This document shows, in pieces, positions 6,059 through 23,467 of a stretch of DNA of 64,000 nucleotides. The position numbers and the translations under genes were made by a program. Origin of the DNA: Variovorax sp. dw_308. Its GTDB lineage: Bacteria > Pseudomonadota > Gammaproteobacteria > Burkholderiales > Burkholderiaceae_C. The notes beneath the pieces were generated by a model that saw nothing but the letters and a program-made list of their open reading frames with translations, was not told where the DNA came from and ran no database searches. Positions within the stretch are counted from its first letter, which is position 1. Each line of letters opens with the position of its first letter. The stretch spans positions 1-64,000 of the forward strand of contig NZ_JAATOM010000022.1 in the NCBI RefSeq assembly GCF_019207085.1, read 5' to 3'.

Positions 6059-8404
6059 TCAGGCGACAGTGGTAGGCGAATGTTCGTCGGGTGTTGCGGG
6101 AGTGGCTGGCAGATCTGCCGCCAGCGCGAATGATAGCGAGACTTGCGCCCCCACTACAGCCCCATCGATGACACGATTGGAAAGTTCGACGCGTGCACCG
6201 TGCTCGTCGGCAATCTTCTTCACCACCGCAAGCCCCAGTCCGGTGCCCTTGGACTTGGTGGTGACGTAGGGCTCGAAGGCGCGCTTGAGGATGTTCTCCG
6301 CAAAGCCATGGCCGCTGTCCTGCATCGTCAGTCGCACGCGTTTGCCCGCGTCGTCCAGGCGAGTGCGAACGATGACTTCTCCACTGCCCTTGCCGCCCTG
6401 GGCCGTCTCGGTGGCGTCCTGCGCGTTCTGCAGCAGGTTGTGGATGACCTGCCTCAACTGCTGCGCGTCACCGCGTATCGGCGGGCAGCGCGCATCGAGT
6501 TCGGTGTGCACCGGCACCGCTGCGGCCTCGGTCTCGTAGAGGCTCAGCACGTCGATCACGACCGCGTTGAGGTCGACCGGCTTGAGCTCTGCCGCCGGCA
6601 GGCGCGCATAGTCCCGGAATTCGTTGACCAGCCGCTTCATCGCATCGACCTGGTCGACGATGGTCTTCACCGACTTGTTGAGGATCGCCTGCTCCGGCGG
6701 CTCGACCTTGCCGTTGAGTTTCATCTGCAGGCGCTCGGCGGAAAGCTGGATCGGCGTGAGCGGGTTCTTGATCTCATGCGCGAGCCGCCGCGCCACTTCG
6801 CCCCAGGCCTGCGCGCGCTGGGCCGAGACGATCTCGGAGATGTCGTCGAACACCAGCAGCCGCGCGCTGCCCGGCAGCTGCGCGCCGCGGGCGACGATGT
6901 TGATGGTGTCCTGCGCCATGCCGCCGCCGGGCGGGTGCAGTTCGAAGGCATGCTGCCAGTGGTCGAGCCCATGCTGCAGGTGCTCGACCTGGAAGTCGTC
7001 GAACTGCTGCTGCACGTCCTGCGCAAAATCCGTGAGCCCCGGCACCGCCACCAGTCGCTGGCCCTCGAAGGCCGCCAGAGGCGCCCGCAGCACGCGCGTG
7101 GCGCCGGGGTTGGTCTGCAGCACCGTGCCGGCCGCGTCCAGCACGATCACGCCGGAGGTGAGGTTGTCGAGGATGGTCTGCAGGTTGCCGCGCGCGGCAT
7201 CGAGTTCACCCATGGTCTTCTCGACCGCGCCGCGCGCATCGGCCAGTTGCTGGGTCATGACCGCGAAGGAGCGCGTCAGCCCGCCCAATTCATCGCGGGT
7301 CTGCAGCACGGTGGTGGGCCGCAGGTCGCCGCCGGCCACCTGCCGCACACCATCGGCCAGCACCAGCAGCGGTCGGGCCAGCTGGTTGCCGAACAGCACC
7401 GCCAGCAGCACCGCGCCGAACACCGCGAGGAACAGGCACAGCGTGAGCGTGCCGATGTACATGCGCCGCAGCCCGCCACGCGCCAAAGCGCGCTCCTGGT
7501 ATTCGCGATTGGCCTCCTGCACCGCCAGCGCGTTGGCCACCAGGGCGGGCGGGATCGGGCGCGTCACCTGCAGGAAGCGCGGATCGGTGCTGAACTCGAA
7601 GCCTGTCCGCTGCACGATGTTGAGCGCATGCACGGTCGCAGGCGGCGGCGTCAGGCCCGGCGGGGATGCCTCGTCCAGCCCCTCGATGTGCGCCACGCCG
7701 CGCTCGGTGCGCGCCTGGCGGAACTGCAGCGGGGTCGGCCGCTCCGGATTGAGCTGGAAGCGCGAGGTCCCCGCGCTGGCCACGAGCTGGCCGCTGCCGG
7801 TCCAGAGCACCGCGTCGCTCGCGCCGAGCTGGTCGCGGATGCGCTCGAGCACGAGGCCTGCGCTGGTATCCGGCACTTCGGCCAGTTGCACGCTGGCCGC
7901 ACGCGCCTTGCTGGACAGGTCCTCGGTCAGCGAATCGAGTGTCGCGCGGCCCAGGTTGAGGCCGGCGTCCAGCGCGCCCTCGACCTTGACGTCGAACCAG
8001 CTCTCGATGGAGCGCGACATGAAGTTGTACGACACCACGTAGATCAGCGCCCCCGGCACCACGCCGACCAGCGCGAAGATGGCCGCCAGCTTGATCAGCA
8101 GGCGGCTGCCGAACTTGCCGAGCCGCAGGCGCTGGATGAGGCGGAACGCGACCCAGACCAGCACCAGCAACAGGAAGATCGCGACCACGACGTTGATGCC
8201 GAACAGCAGCGCGTAGTTGCGTTCGTAGAGCGCGCGGTTGTTGGTGGCCTGCGCCAGCAGGAACATCATCACCAGCCCGATGGCGGTGATCGCCGCGGCG
8301 CCAACGCCCATCGCCCAACGTACGGCCTTTGTGCGGCGCGTGTGGTGCGTGTGGGGCGGGTTGCGGCGGTCGCCGTGCGGCGCCTGGCCCGGGCCGGGGG
8401 TCAC
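6059..8404 (-). CDS. NtrY-type transmembrane sensor histidine kinase
   Basis: A 781-residue membrane kinase. Three hydrophobic segments lie in the first 130 residues (around 30-50, 67-90 and 102-125), then a periplasmic sensor region, a further transmembrane segment near 320, HAMP (LARPLLVLADGVRQV), a PAS domain (VIVLDAAGTVLQTNPGATRVL), HisKA with phospho-acceptor His in LAHEIKNPLTP near residue 541, and an HATPase domain with N, G1 (DSGHGF) and G2 (KGTGLGLAVVKK) boxes. This is the NtrY/YfhA-type layout. The start is a GTG overlapping the upstream DUF4390 stop (GTGA). Known NtrYX pairs respond to nitrogen or redox state; the signal here is unknown. Confidence 0.9.
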   Translation of the reverse strand: MTPGPGQAPHGDRRNPPHTHHTRRTKAVRWAMGVGAAAITAIGLVMMFLLAQATNNRALYERNYALLFGINVVVAIFLLLVLVWVAFRLIQRLRLGKFGSRLLIKLAAIFALVGVVPGALIYVVSYNFMSRSIESWFDVKVEGALDAGLNLGRATLDSLTEDLSSKARAASVQLAEVPDTSAGLVLERIRDQLGASDAVLWTGSGQLVASAGTSRFQLNPERPTPLQFRQARTERGVAHIEGLDEASPPGLTPPPATVHALNIVQRTGFEFSTDPRFLQVTRPIPPALVANALAVQEANREYQERALARGGLRRMYIGTLTLCLFLAVFGAVLLAVLFGNQLARPLLVLADGVRQVAGGDLRPTTVLQTRDELGGLTRSFAVMTQQLADARGAVEKTMGELDAARGNLQTILDNLTSGVIVLDAAGTVLQTNPGATRVLRAPLAAFEGQRLVAVPGLTDFAQDVQQQFDDFQVEHLQHGLDHWQHAFELHPPGGGMAQDTINIVARGAQLPGSARLLVFDDISEIVSAQRAQAWGEVARRLAHEIKNPLTPIQLSAERLQMKLNGKVEPPEQAILNKSVKTIVDQVDAMKRLVNEFRDYARLPAAELKPVDLNAVVIDVLSLYETEAAAVPVHTELDARCPPIRGDAQQLRQVIHNLLQNAQDATETAQGGKGSGEVIVRTRLDDAGKRVRLTMQDSGHGFAENILKRAFEPYVTTKSKGTGLGLAVVKKIADEHGARVELSNRVIDGAVVGAQVSLSFALAADLPATPATPDEHSPTTVA

Positions 8405-9069
8405 GGCGGCTTCCCTACTGTCAGCTTGGCGGCGCGTTCCGCTGCGATGTTCCAGTCGGTCTGGCCGGCCAGGCCGATCTGGAAGGGCCGCGGCAGTTGC
8501 GAGGTGTCGAGGCGGAACCGGAACTGGACCGGATGCACGGCGTCGTCGGAGATGTCGCTGGAATCGCCCATGCGCATCCGGCCGACGCGCTTGACCGCAT
8601 CCAGCGCATCGGAGAGCGTGTCGAAGTTCTGGTTCAGGGTCGCGCCGAAGCCGGCGTTGGTGATGGGCACGGGTGACACGTTGAGGCGCCAGCGGCGTGT
8701 GAGGGGCTGGTAGGCCAAGCGCATGTAGCGTGCCACCTGGGCGATGCGGGCATCCGTCCAGTACCAGCGCTCGCGGTAGAGCTCCGCCTCCGCGACGAAA
8801 TAGACGGCAATGCCCTTGTCGAGCACCTCTTCCACGAGTGTTGGCAGTTCAAATTGCACGGCAGCCGTGAGATACACGGCATCCCCGCTGCGTTCCAGCT
8901 TCATCTGCGTGACCTCGGCCGCCTCCGCCGCCGCCGGGGTTGGCAGCCATGCCGCCAGGAACACCAGCCACAACGCGCCGATCCAGGCTGCGATCGGCCA
9001 GCCGCGCCGGCTAGCGGGCTGGTTTTTCAAGCAAGGCGTAGAAGAAACCGTCGTGTTCACCCAGTCCAT
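8401..9069 (-). CDS. DUF4390 domain protein, secreted
   Basis: The product has a signal peptide (GWPIAAWIGALWLVFLAAW, cleavage near AAAEA) followed by a beta-rich domain with VYLTAAVQFELP and RWYWTDARIAQV, matching the DUF4390 family that lies between rsmB and the ntrY-like kinase in many Burkholderiales. It probably works in the periplasm; the family has no assigned function. The ATG at 9069 gives 222 residues and overlaps rsmB by 59 bases; a TTG at 9030 would give a cleaner 209-residue precursor starting MKNQPASRRG. Neither has a strong ribosome binding site, so the start is uncertain. Its stop overlaps the kinase start, implying coupling. Confidence 0.8.
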   Translation of the reverse strand: MDWVNTTVSSTPCLKNQPASRRGWPIAAWIGALWLVFLAAWLPTPAAAEAAEVTQMKLERSGDAVYLTAAVQFELPTLVEEVLDKGIAVYFVAEAELYRERWYWTDARIAQVARYMRLAYQPLTRRWRLNVSPVPITNAGFGATLNQNFDTLSDALDAVKRVGRMRMGDSSDISDDAVHPVQFRFRLDTSQLPRPFQIGLAGQTDWNIAAERAAKLTVGKPP

Positions 9070-10486
9070 TGTCCGGGACGCCGCGCACGTTGCCGCCGCT
9101 TTGGGGCAGCAAATGGCCGGGCGAAGGCCGCAAACGGGCATGGGTGTTGTGCGCAAGAAACGCCTCGATCTGGTGCGCGCCTTCCTGCCTGAACACCGAA
9201 CAGGTGCAATAGAGAAGGCGCCCTCCGGGCCGCACCAGCGGCCACAGCGCCGCCAGCAGCATGGCTTGCTGGAGGGCCAACTGCTCGATGTCGCTTTCGC
9301 GCCGCAACCAGCGCACGTCGGGATGGCGCCGCACGATGCCCGACGCGGTGCACGGCGCATCGAGCAGGATGGCGTCGAAGAGCCGGCCGTCCCACCATTG
9401 CTCCGGGCGGACGGCATCGGCCACCAGCACGTTGGCACTCAGGCCGAGGCGCGCCAATGTCTCGCCGATACGCTTGCTGCGGCCGGCGTCGATCTCCAGC
9501 GCCGTGACCTCGATGGGCATGTCGCCGGCATATTCCAGCAGATGGGCGGTCTTGCCGCCGGGCGCGGCGCAGGCGTCGAGCACGCGCAGGGGTACCGAGC
9601 CCCCAGGCCCGGGCTTCGCCCGGTCCGCCCCCCGAGGGGGATCAAGTCGAGATGGCAAAGCCACATCGACTTGAGATTCGCCCGGACGCAGCCCGTCGAG
9701 CAGCAAGGGCGCGGCGAGTTGCGCGGCGCTGTCCTGCACCGAGAACTCGCCTTCGGCAAAGCCCGGCAACTGCGTGACGGGGCGCGCCCGCGCGAGCTGG
9801 ACACCGCTCGCCGCCACCGGGGTGGCCGCCATGCCTGCGGCCGACAGCGTCTGCAGGTAGAGGCCCTGGGAGGTCTTGCGCGTGTTCACGCGCAGCGTGA
9901 GCGGCGGTTGCTGGTTGTTGGTCTCCAGCACGCGCTGCCAGTCGCGCGGATGATCGCGCCGCAGCCGTTCGATCCACCAGCGCGGATGGTTCCATTGCGC
10001 CACAGGCTCGTGATCGGTCGCGGCGACCAGGTCGTCGCGCTCGCGCAGGAAGCGGCGCAGGCAGGCGTTGATGAAACTGCCTTGCGCCCGCGTCGCCGGG
10101 TCGCGCTTGGCGGCCTCGACCGCCTGGTCGACCAGTGTGAAAGGCTCATAGGGCGCACGCGCGGCATCCCATCCCAACGCCAGGGCGGTGCAGAGCAAGG
10201 CATCGGCGCCGGGCGGCGGCGTGCGCTTGGCAAGCTGGCGCCGCAGCGCCTCGGCACGGCCCAGCCAGCGCAGCGCCTGGAAGCCGAGCGCCTGCACGCC
10301 CGGCCGCAGCGCGGGCTCCACCGCTTCGAAGGCGGCACTGCCCGAGGTCCCGGCGCGAATCGCCGCGATGGCCTGCGCAGTCAACTGCAACTGGCGCCAC
10401 AGCGGAGGCCCCAGATGGGGCGGTGTCGAACTGGAAGGGGGGGCGGTGAGGTCTCGCAAGCGGTTGATGGTAACAACCCGAAGCAC
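9011..10486 (-). CDS. rsmB: 16S rRNA (cytosine-967-C5)-methyltransferase RsmB
   Basis: This 491-residue enzyme methylates C967 of 16S rRNA using S-adenosylmethionine. The first 170 residues form the NusB-like RNA-binding domain; the methyltransferase follows, with the SAM loop DACAAPGGKTAHLLEY, DAPCTASGIVRRHPD (motif IV, with the Cys that releases product) and CTCSVFRQE (motif VI, catalytic Cys). About 27 residues between LRPGE and VPLRVLDACAAPGG are extra compared with what the family normally has there, and they are encoded by a palindromic DNA repeat (see 9596-9676). The frame stays open and all catalytic motifs are intact, so the enzyme is probably functional. It heads the operon with DUF4390, ntrY-like and ntrX-like genes. 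Confidence 0.93.
   Translation of the reverse strand: MLRVVTINRLRDLTAPPSSSTPPHLGPPLWRQLQLTAQAIAAIRAGTSGSAAFEAVEPALRPGVQALGFQALRWLGRAEALRRQLAKRTPPPGADALLCTALALGWDAARAPYEPFTLVDQAVEAAKRDPATRAQGSFINACLRRFLRERDDLVAATDHEPVAQWNHPRWWIERLRRDHPRDWQRVLETNNQQPPLTLRVNTRKTSQGLYLQTLSAAGMAATPVAASGVQLARARPVTQLPGFAEGEFSVQDSAAQLAAPLLLDGLRPGESQVDVALPSRLDPPRGADRAKPGPGGSVPLRVLDACAAPGGKTAHLLEYAGDMPIEVTALEIDAGRSKRIGETLARLGLSANVLVADAVRPEQWWDGRLFDAILLDAPCTASGIVRRHPDVRWLRRESDIEQLALQQAMLLAALWPLVRPGGRLLYCTCSVFRQEGAHQIEAFLAHNTHARLRPSPGHLLPQSGGNVRGVPDNGLGEHDGFFYALLEKPAR
9596..9676. repeat. Palindromic (REP/BIME-like) repeat inserted in frame in rsmB
   Basis: About 81 bases containing three adjacent palindromes: ccgggc-ttc-gcccgg at 9609-9623, a C-run/G-run pair ccccccgaggggg at 9628-9640, and a 13-bp imperfect stem at 9643-9655 with 9661-9673 (caagtcgagatgg / ccacatcgacttg, 11 of 13 paired). 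Such GC-rich palindromes are normally intergenic in Comamonadaceae. Here the length is a multiple of three and it is read through as part of rsmB. Confidence 0.7.
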
Positions 10487-10513
10487 CGCCGAACGCTTCC
10501 CTGCGGCTTCTTT

Positions 10514-11119
10514 TCAGATCAGCGGCATTGCGCGGCGCATGCCGAAGATGAACGCCATCAGCATCGCCGGAAACTGGGCGATGGCCGCGTTGTAGTTCAG
10601 CACCGCCTGGTTGAACTGGCCACGCGCGATCTCCGGTGCGGCCGACGCTTCGGGCCAAGCGATCGGCACGGCGACCGAAGCGACGGCAGGATCGTCGCCG
10701 GTGCTGCCCAGGGGAGCGGGCCGCGAGAGCGTGCCGTCGGCCTCGAACACCATCGCCGGATCGCCATGCTGCCGCTGCCAGGCGGACAGCAACGCGTGCA
10801 GCGCGGTCCCCAGCGCGGCCATGGCCTGCATATCGAGCGGTTGCTTGCGCGTAGCGCCCAGCATGTTGCCGAACTGACGGGCCGCGGCACGCAGCGACGC
10901 CCCACTGGTCAGTTCGCCCGGTCCGAAGGCGCCCGGCTCGGTCGGGATCACATGGGTCTGCACGAAATCGAGTTGGCGCATCAGTGCGGCATCGAGCGCG
11001 CCGTAGGCCTGCAACGCGCTCGAGCGCAGCCGCACCAGCCGGTTGTGCGCGCCGATGAACCAGAACAGCGCCACCGCACCGACGATCCACCAGGGCCAGC
11101 CTTCAGGCAATAGATTCAT
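10514..11119 (-). CDS. LemA-like membrane protein
   Basis: A 201-residue protein with an N-terminal transmembrane helix (WWIVGAVALFWFIGA, about residues 8-22) and the LemA-type helical domain: NRLVRLRSSALQAYGALD then, near the C-terminus, FNQAVLNYNAAIAQFP and a terminal FIFGMRRAMPL. LemA proteins form a four-helix bundle outside the membrane; their role is poorly known (envelope stress and, in some species, antigen display). An in-frame ATG at 11137 would add six residues but falls inside the rpoC terminator. It lies between the rpoC terminator and rsmB, 27 bases upstream of the rsmB start. Confidence 0.8.
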   Translation of the reverse strand: MNLLPEGWPWWIVGAVALFWFIGAHNRLVRLRSSALQAYGALDAALMRQLDFVQTHVIPTEPGAFGPGELTSGASLRAAARQFGNMLGATRKQPLDMQAMAALGTALHALLSAWQRQHGDPAMVFEADGTLSRPAPLGSTGDDPAVASVAVPIAWPEASAAPEIARGQFNQAVLNYNAAIAQFPAMLMAFIFGMRRAMPLI

Positions 11120-11137
11120 GGCTTGTTCATGGAGCAT

Positions 11138-11176
11138 GAAAAACGCCCCCGATCCGCGCGAGCGAAAAGGGGGCGT
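11138..11176 (-). terminator. rpoC rho-independent terminator
   Basis: On the minus strand, stem ACGCCCCC (11176-11169) pairs with GGGGGCGT (11150-11143), with an 18-base loop, followed by a T run. It lies 41 bases after the rpoC stop and closes the whole rplK-rpoC transcript, just before the LemA-like gene. Confidence 0.75.
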
Positions 11177-11217
11177 CTGGGTCCGGTCATGGGGTCATGG
11201 CCGGGTCGCGCGGGCGA

Positions 11218-15468
<4,251 letters not shown>

Positions 15469-15488
15469 GTGACTCTTTCCTTGTCTGC

Positions 15489-19601
<4,113 letters not shown>

Positions 19602-19748
19602 GAGAGCTCCGGAGCTTGAGATCTTCAGCGACTTGGTTCGGGTGCAAAATGCACCACTCCTTGGCGGCTGGCCACTACCAGCCGTTGGCGGACGGTGATG
19701 CATTGCACATCACCCGAACCAAGGGGTCTTCTGCAGTCGGGGTCAGAA

Positions 19749-19881
19749 AACACTGGAAAAAAGACTTGGAAAAGTCCTTTTTCCGGTGTTTCTCTAAACA
19801 CTCCGCCAGCGCCGAAGGCTCTGGCGGGGGTGCGCTCTGAAAGCGCGAAAGGCTGGAGGGCCTTTTCAGGCGCCTCCAGCC
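19749..19881 (-). promoter_or_regulatory. Structured rplL-rpoB spacer (three hairpins, probable attenuator/processing site)
   Basis: Three stems follow one another after rplL on the minus strand: ggctggagg/cctccagcc (19851-19859 with 19873-19881, 13-base loop), ccgccag/ctggcgg (19803-19809 with 19821-19827) and a long 17-bp stem, 19749-19765 with 19774-19790, with only two or three non-Watson-Crick pairs. In Escherichia coli the same spacer has an attenuator and an RNase III site that set the ratio of L7/L12 to RNA polymerase. The same role here is inferred from position and structure. Confidence 0.55.
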
Positions 19882-19896
19882 CTTGAAGGGACCGAA

Positions 19897-20271
<375 letters not shown>

Positions 20272-20316
20272 TTTTGTTTCCTAACAATTGGGTTGAATGT
20301 TTCAAACACAAGCGCT

Positions 20317-20853
20317 TCAAGCGGCTTGTGCTTCGGCCGGAGCCGCTTCTTCTGCAGGTGCTTCGCCACCACCACGCTTTTCCGCGAGTGCCGCGAGGAC
20401 GCGGGCGGTGCGGGAAATGGGGGATTGCATCAAGCCCAGCAATTGCGCCAGCAACACTTCCTTGGAAGGGATGTTGGCCAGTTGCTTCACGCCTTCGACG
20501 TCCAGGGCCTTGCCACCGAATGCGCCACCGCGGATGACCAACTTGGCGTTGGTCTTCGCGAAATCGGCCACCACTTTCGCGGCAGCCACAGCGTCTTCGG
20601 AGAAGCCATAGATCAACGGACCGGTCATCTGGTCGCCGACGATCTCAAACGGGCTACCAGCAACAGCACGGCGTGCCAACGTGTTCTTCAACACGTTGAG
20701 GGTCACACCCTTGCTGCGTGCTTCGGCGCGCAGTTTGGTCATATCGGCCACCGTGATGCCACGGTATTCCGCCATCACGAGCGTTTGAGCTTTTGCGGCG
20801 AGGCTGGTCACATCACTGATGACCGCTTCTTTCTCACTGCGATTCAGACTCAA
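20317..20853 (-). CDS. rplJ: 50S ribosomal protein L10
   Basis: The 178-residue base of the ribosomal stalk. The N-terminal RNA-binding domain (LVMAEYRGITVADMTKLR, GVTLNVLKNTLARRAV) and the C-terminal helix that carries L12 dimers (about 145-178, ending in an Ala/Glu tail) are both present. With L12 it usually represses its own translation through the leader upstream, here the 253-base rplA-rplJ spacer. Confidence 0.97.
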   Translation of the reverse strand: MSLNRSEKEAVISDVTSLAAKAQTLVMAEYRGITVADMTKLRAEARSKGVTLNVLKNTLARRAVAGSPFEIVGDQMTGPLIYGFSEDAVAAAKVVADFAKTNAKLVIRGGAFGGKALDVEGVKQLANIPSKEVLLAQLLGLMQSPISRTARVLAALAEKRGGGEAPAEEAAPAEAQAA

Positions 20854-21106
20854 GGTCTACTCCTTTTAATGCAACCCTCGGCCGGGGCCTTGGATTGCGC
20901 TACATGCAGCGACCAACCGTTCAGGAAACAAAATCCTTTGCGGCGGGATCGCCATCTGCGCTGATCGCCTCCTGCGCGGAGGAGGCAATTAAGAACGGGC
21001 TGCCCTGCTCACCAGCGGTCTTGGATGGCTCGCAGCGACTTTTGAGAGTTGCTGCGACCCACCACATCGCCCCACCGTTTCACCGGCGGGACAAATACTT
21101 CTCAGC
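20854..21106 (-). promoter_or_regulatory. rplJ leader (probable L10-L12 autoregulatory RNA)
   Basis: A 253-base gap between rplA and rplJ, far longer than other gaps in the cluster. It contains stable stems: tcgcagc/gctgcga (21030-21036 with 21051-21057) and gcctcct/aggaggc (20967-20973 with 20980-20986). Position and structure match the L10 leader RNA family, which binds the L10(L12) complex and often also carries a promoter. I could not assign the exact protein-binding kink-turn by eye. Confidence 0.5.
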
Positions 21107-21802
21107 TCAGCCCGAGATGGTCTGCGTGTCCACGCGGACACCCACGCCCATCGTCGACGACACAGCCACCTTGCGCAGGTAAACACCCTTGCTCGATGCC
21201 GGCTTGGCCTTGACCAGCGCTTCGATCAGCGCAGCCAGGTTGCCTTGCAGCTTGTCGGTGTCGAACGAGCGACGGCCGATCGTGCCGTGGATGATGCCGG
21301 CCTTGTCAACGCGGAACTGGACCTGGCCAGCCTTGGCGTTCTTGACGGCGGTGGCAACGTCCGGGGTCACGGTGCCAACCTTCGGGTTGGGCATCAAGCC
21401 GCGCGGGCCGAGGATCTGGCCGAGCGTACCGACGACGCGCATGGCGTCCGGCGCGGCGATGACCACGTCGAAAGGCATGTCACCAGCCTTGACCATGGCA
21501 GCCAGGTCGTCCATGCCGACGATGTCAGCGCCGGCGGCCTTGGCTTCTTCAGCCTTGGCGCCCTGGGCGAACACAGCCACGCGCTTGGTCTTGCCGGTGC
21601 CGTTGGGCATCACGACAGCGCCACGCACCACTTGGTCCGACTTCTTCGCGTCGATGCCGAGTTGCACGGCCACGTCGATGGATTCATCGAACTTGGCGGT
21701 TGCAGCTTCCTTGACGATGCCGATGGCGTCGGTCAACGGGTACAGCTTGTTGCTGTCGACCTTGCCGGCCTGTGCTTTTTGCTTCTTCGTAACCTTGGAC
21801 AT
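21107..21802 (-). CDS. rplA: 50S ribosomal protein L1
   Basis: The 231-residue L1-stalk protein, which helps move deacylated tRNA out of the E site and represses its own operon. Conserved blocks are KFDESIDVAVQLGID, RGAVVMPNGTGKTKRVAVF and the family pattern DAMRVVGTLGQILGPRGLMPNPK. The start codon directly follows the rplK stop with no gap (TAA then ATG). Confidence 0.98.
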   Translation of the reverse strand: MSKVTKKQKAQAGKVDSNKLYPLTDAIGIVKEAATAKFDESIDVAVQLGIDAKKSDQVVRGAVVMPNGTGKTKRVAVFAQGAKAEEAKAAGADIVGMDDLAAMVKAGDMPFDVVIAAPDAMRVVGTLGQILGPRGLMPNPKVGTVTPDVATAVKNAKAGQVQFRVDKAGIIHGTIGRRSFDTDKLQGNLAALIEALVKAKPASSKGVYLRKVAVSSTMGVGVRVDTQTISG

Positions 21803-22234
21803 TTACACGCCCTCCACATTCACGCCCATCGAGCGGGCCGTTCCGGCGATGGTGCGAACTGCTGCGTCCATGTCGGCCGCGGTCAGATCCTTCATCTTGG
21901 TGGTGGCGATCTCTTCGAGCTGTGCGCGCGTGATCTTGCCGACCTTGTCGGTGTGCGGACGGGCCGAGCCCTTGTCCAGCTTGATGGCCTTCTTGATCAG
22001 GACGCCGGCCGGCGGCGACTTGATGATGAAGGTGAAGCTCTTGTCGGCGAACGCGGTGATGACCACCGGCAGCGCCAGACCCGGCTCGTAGCTCTGCGTT
22101 TGCGCGTTGAACGCCTTGCAGAACTCCATGATGTTCAGACCGCGTTGGCCCAGTGCGGGACCGATCGGCGGTGAGGGATTGGCCTTACCAGCTGGCACTT
22201 GCAGCTTGATGAAGCCGACGATTTTTTTCGCCAT
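21803..22234 (-). CDS. rplK: 50S ribosomal protein L11
   Basis: The 143-residue GTPase-centre protein. The N-terminal block IKLQVPAGKANPSPPIGPAL is the antibiotic-binding face (thiostrepton class), and the C-terminal RNA-binding domain contains GTARSMGVNVEG. The start at 22234 has AAGGAG upstream; a frame opening at 22267 is a spurious extension. It follows nusG with a 142-base gap. Confidence 0.98.
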   Translation of the reverse strand: MAKKIVGFIKLQVPAGKANPSPPIGPALGQRGLNIMEFCKAFNAQTQSYEPGLALPVVITAFADKSFTFIIKSPPAGVLIKKAIKLDKGSARPHTDKVGKITRAQLEEIATTKMKDLTAADMDAAVRTIAGTARSMGVNVEGV

Positions 22235-22376
22235 GACTTGCTCCTTGCGGGTAGTAACGCTGTGCACTGGGCAACAGCTCCCCGGGGTTGACGACTCTTG
22301 CTGCTACGTTCCTTGCCGAGTCGGTTTGCAAGGAAACACGGAAATACAAAGACCCGCGACGCGGGCTTTGGTTCCC

Positions 22377-22970
22377 TTAAGTCTTTTCGACCTCGGCGAA
22401 GCCAAGCTCGACCGGCGTGGCGCGTCCGAAAATCATCACGGACACGCGCACCTTGTTCTTCTCGTAGTTGACGTCTTCGATCGTGCCGTTGAAGTCGGTG
22501 AACGGGCCTTCCTTGACGCGCACGAATTCGCCCACGACGAACTCGACCTTGTGGCGCGGCTTCTCGGTGCCCTGCTGCATCTGGTTGACGATGTCCTCGA
22601 CTTCCTTCTGCGAGATCGGGGCCGGACGGTTCTTGGCGCCGCCGACGAAGCCCGTCACCTTGTTGGTGTGCTTCACCAGGTGCCAACTCTCGTCGTCCAT
22701 GATCATTTCGACCAGCACGTAGCCCGGGAAGAAGCGGCGCTCGGTGGTGCGCTTCTGGCCGTTCTTGATCTCGACCACTTCTTCGGTCGGCACCAGGATG
22801 CGGCCGAACTTGGCCTGCATGCCCGCGCGGTTGATGCGCTCGAGAATGTTGCGCTCCACAGCCTTTTCCATGCCCGAATAGGCGTGGACGACATACCAGC
22901 GCAGGTCCGGATTGGCCGAGGGCGGCAGGGCAGACGTCGCTTCCGACGTAACTTCAACTTCTTCGGTCAT
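22377..22970 (-). CDS. nusG: Transcription termination/antitermination factor NusG
   Basis: A 197-residue elongation factor that bridges RNA polymerase with Rho or the ribosome. The NGN domain (RWYVVHAYSGMEKAVERN ... RRFFPGYVLVEM) is followed by a KOW domain (VVGEFVRVKEGPFTDFNGTI). The ATG at 22970 has GGAGAAAG before it and shares its A with the secE stop (TAATG), so it is preferred over a GTG/ATG a few codons upstream. Confidence 0.97.
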   Translation of the reverse strand: MTEEVEVTSEATSALPPSANPDLRWYVVHAYSGMEKAVERNILERINRAGMQAKFGRILVPTEEVVEIKNGQKRTTERRFFPGYVLVEMIMDDESWHLVKHTNKVTGFVGGAKNRPAPISQKEVEDIVNQMQQGTEKPRHKVEFVVGEFVRVKEGPFTDFNGTIEDVNYEKNKVRVSVMIFGRATPVELGFAEVEKT

Positions 22971-23353
22971 TACTTTCTCCAACCCAGAATGAGGTCAAAA
23001 AACACCCATTCGAGGGTCTTGTCGGTGAGCCAAAGGAAGATGGACATGATCACCACGAACCCGAACACGTAGGCGGTCATCTGGATGGCCTCCTTGCGGG
23101 TCGGCCAGACAACCTTCTTGACCTCGCGCCAGGAGTCGCGGCCAAAGGCGATCAGCTGCTTGCCGTTCTCGGAACTCGCAAAGACGCCGACGGCGGCGGC
23201 CAGGCCCACCAGCAAGGCGATCCACTGCACCACGCCGCCTTGCTTCGAGAGCATGTAGAACGCAACAATGGCGCCCACCGCCAACACCACGGCCGCAGCC
23301 AACTTGGCTTTGTCGGCGCCGGTGCTCACGGTTTCAATTTGAGTAGTAGCCAT
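22970..23353 (-). CDS. secE: Preprotein translocase subunit SecE
   Basis: A 127-residue membrane protein of the SecYEG channel. Three hydrophobic segments are visible (about 18-36, 42-60 and 92-112) with the conserved cytoplasmic helix between the second and third (DSWREVKKVVWPTRKEA). This is the three-helix proteobacterial form. It overlaps nusG by one base and lies downstream of tRNA-Trp. Confidence 0.96.
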   Translation of the reverse strand: MATTQIETVSTGADKAKLAAAVVLAVGAIVAFYMLSKQGGVVQWIALLVGLAAAVGVFASSENGKQLIAFGRDSWREVKKVVWPTRKEAIQMTAYVFGFVVIMSIFLWLTDKTLEWVFFDLILGWRK

Positions 23354-23467
23354 CTTTGGGCGGTGTTTCCTGGCCTGTCGGCCTTCAATTCAATGCGGCA
23401 TCTGTTAACGCCGAAGCCCGTCGTGGTTGCGACGGGCTTTTTGCCTGGTTAGGGCGCCACTTTCAGG

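Noticed and set aside
6143..8713. An 856-codon plus-strand frame opposite the NtrY-type kinase
   Set aside because: Antisense shadow with low-complexity Arg/His/Gln sequence; the kinase on the other strand has all its domains.
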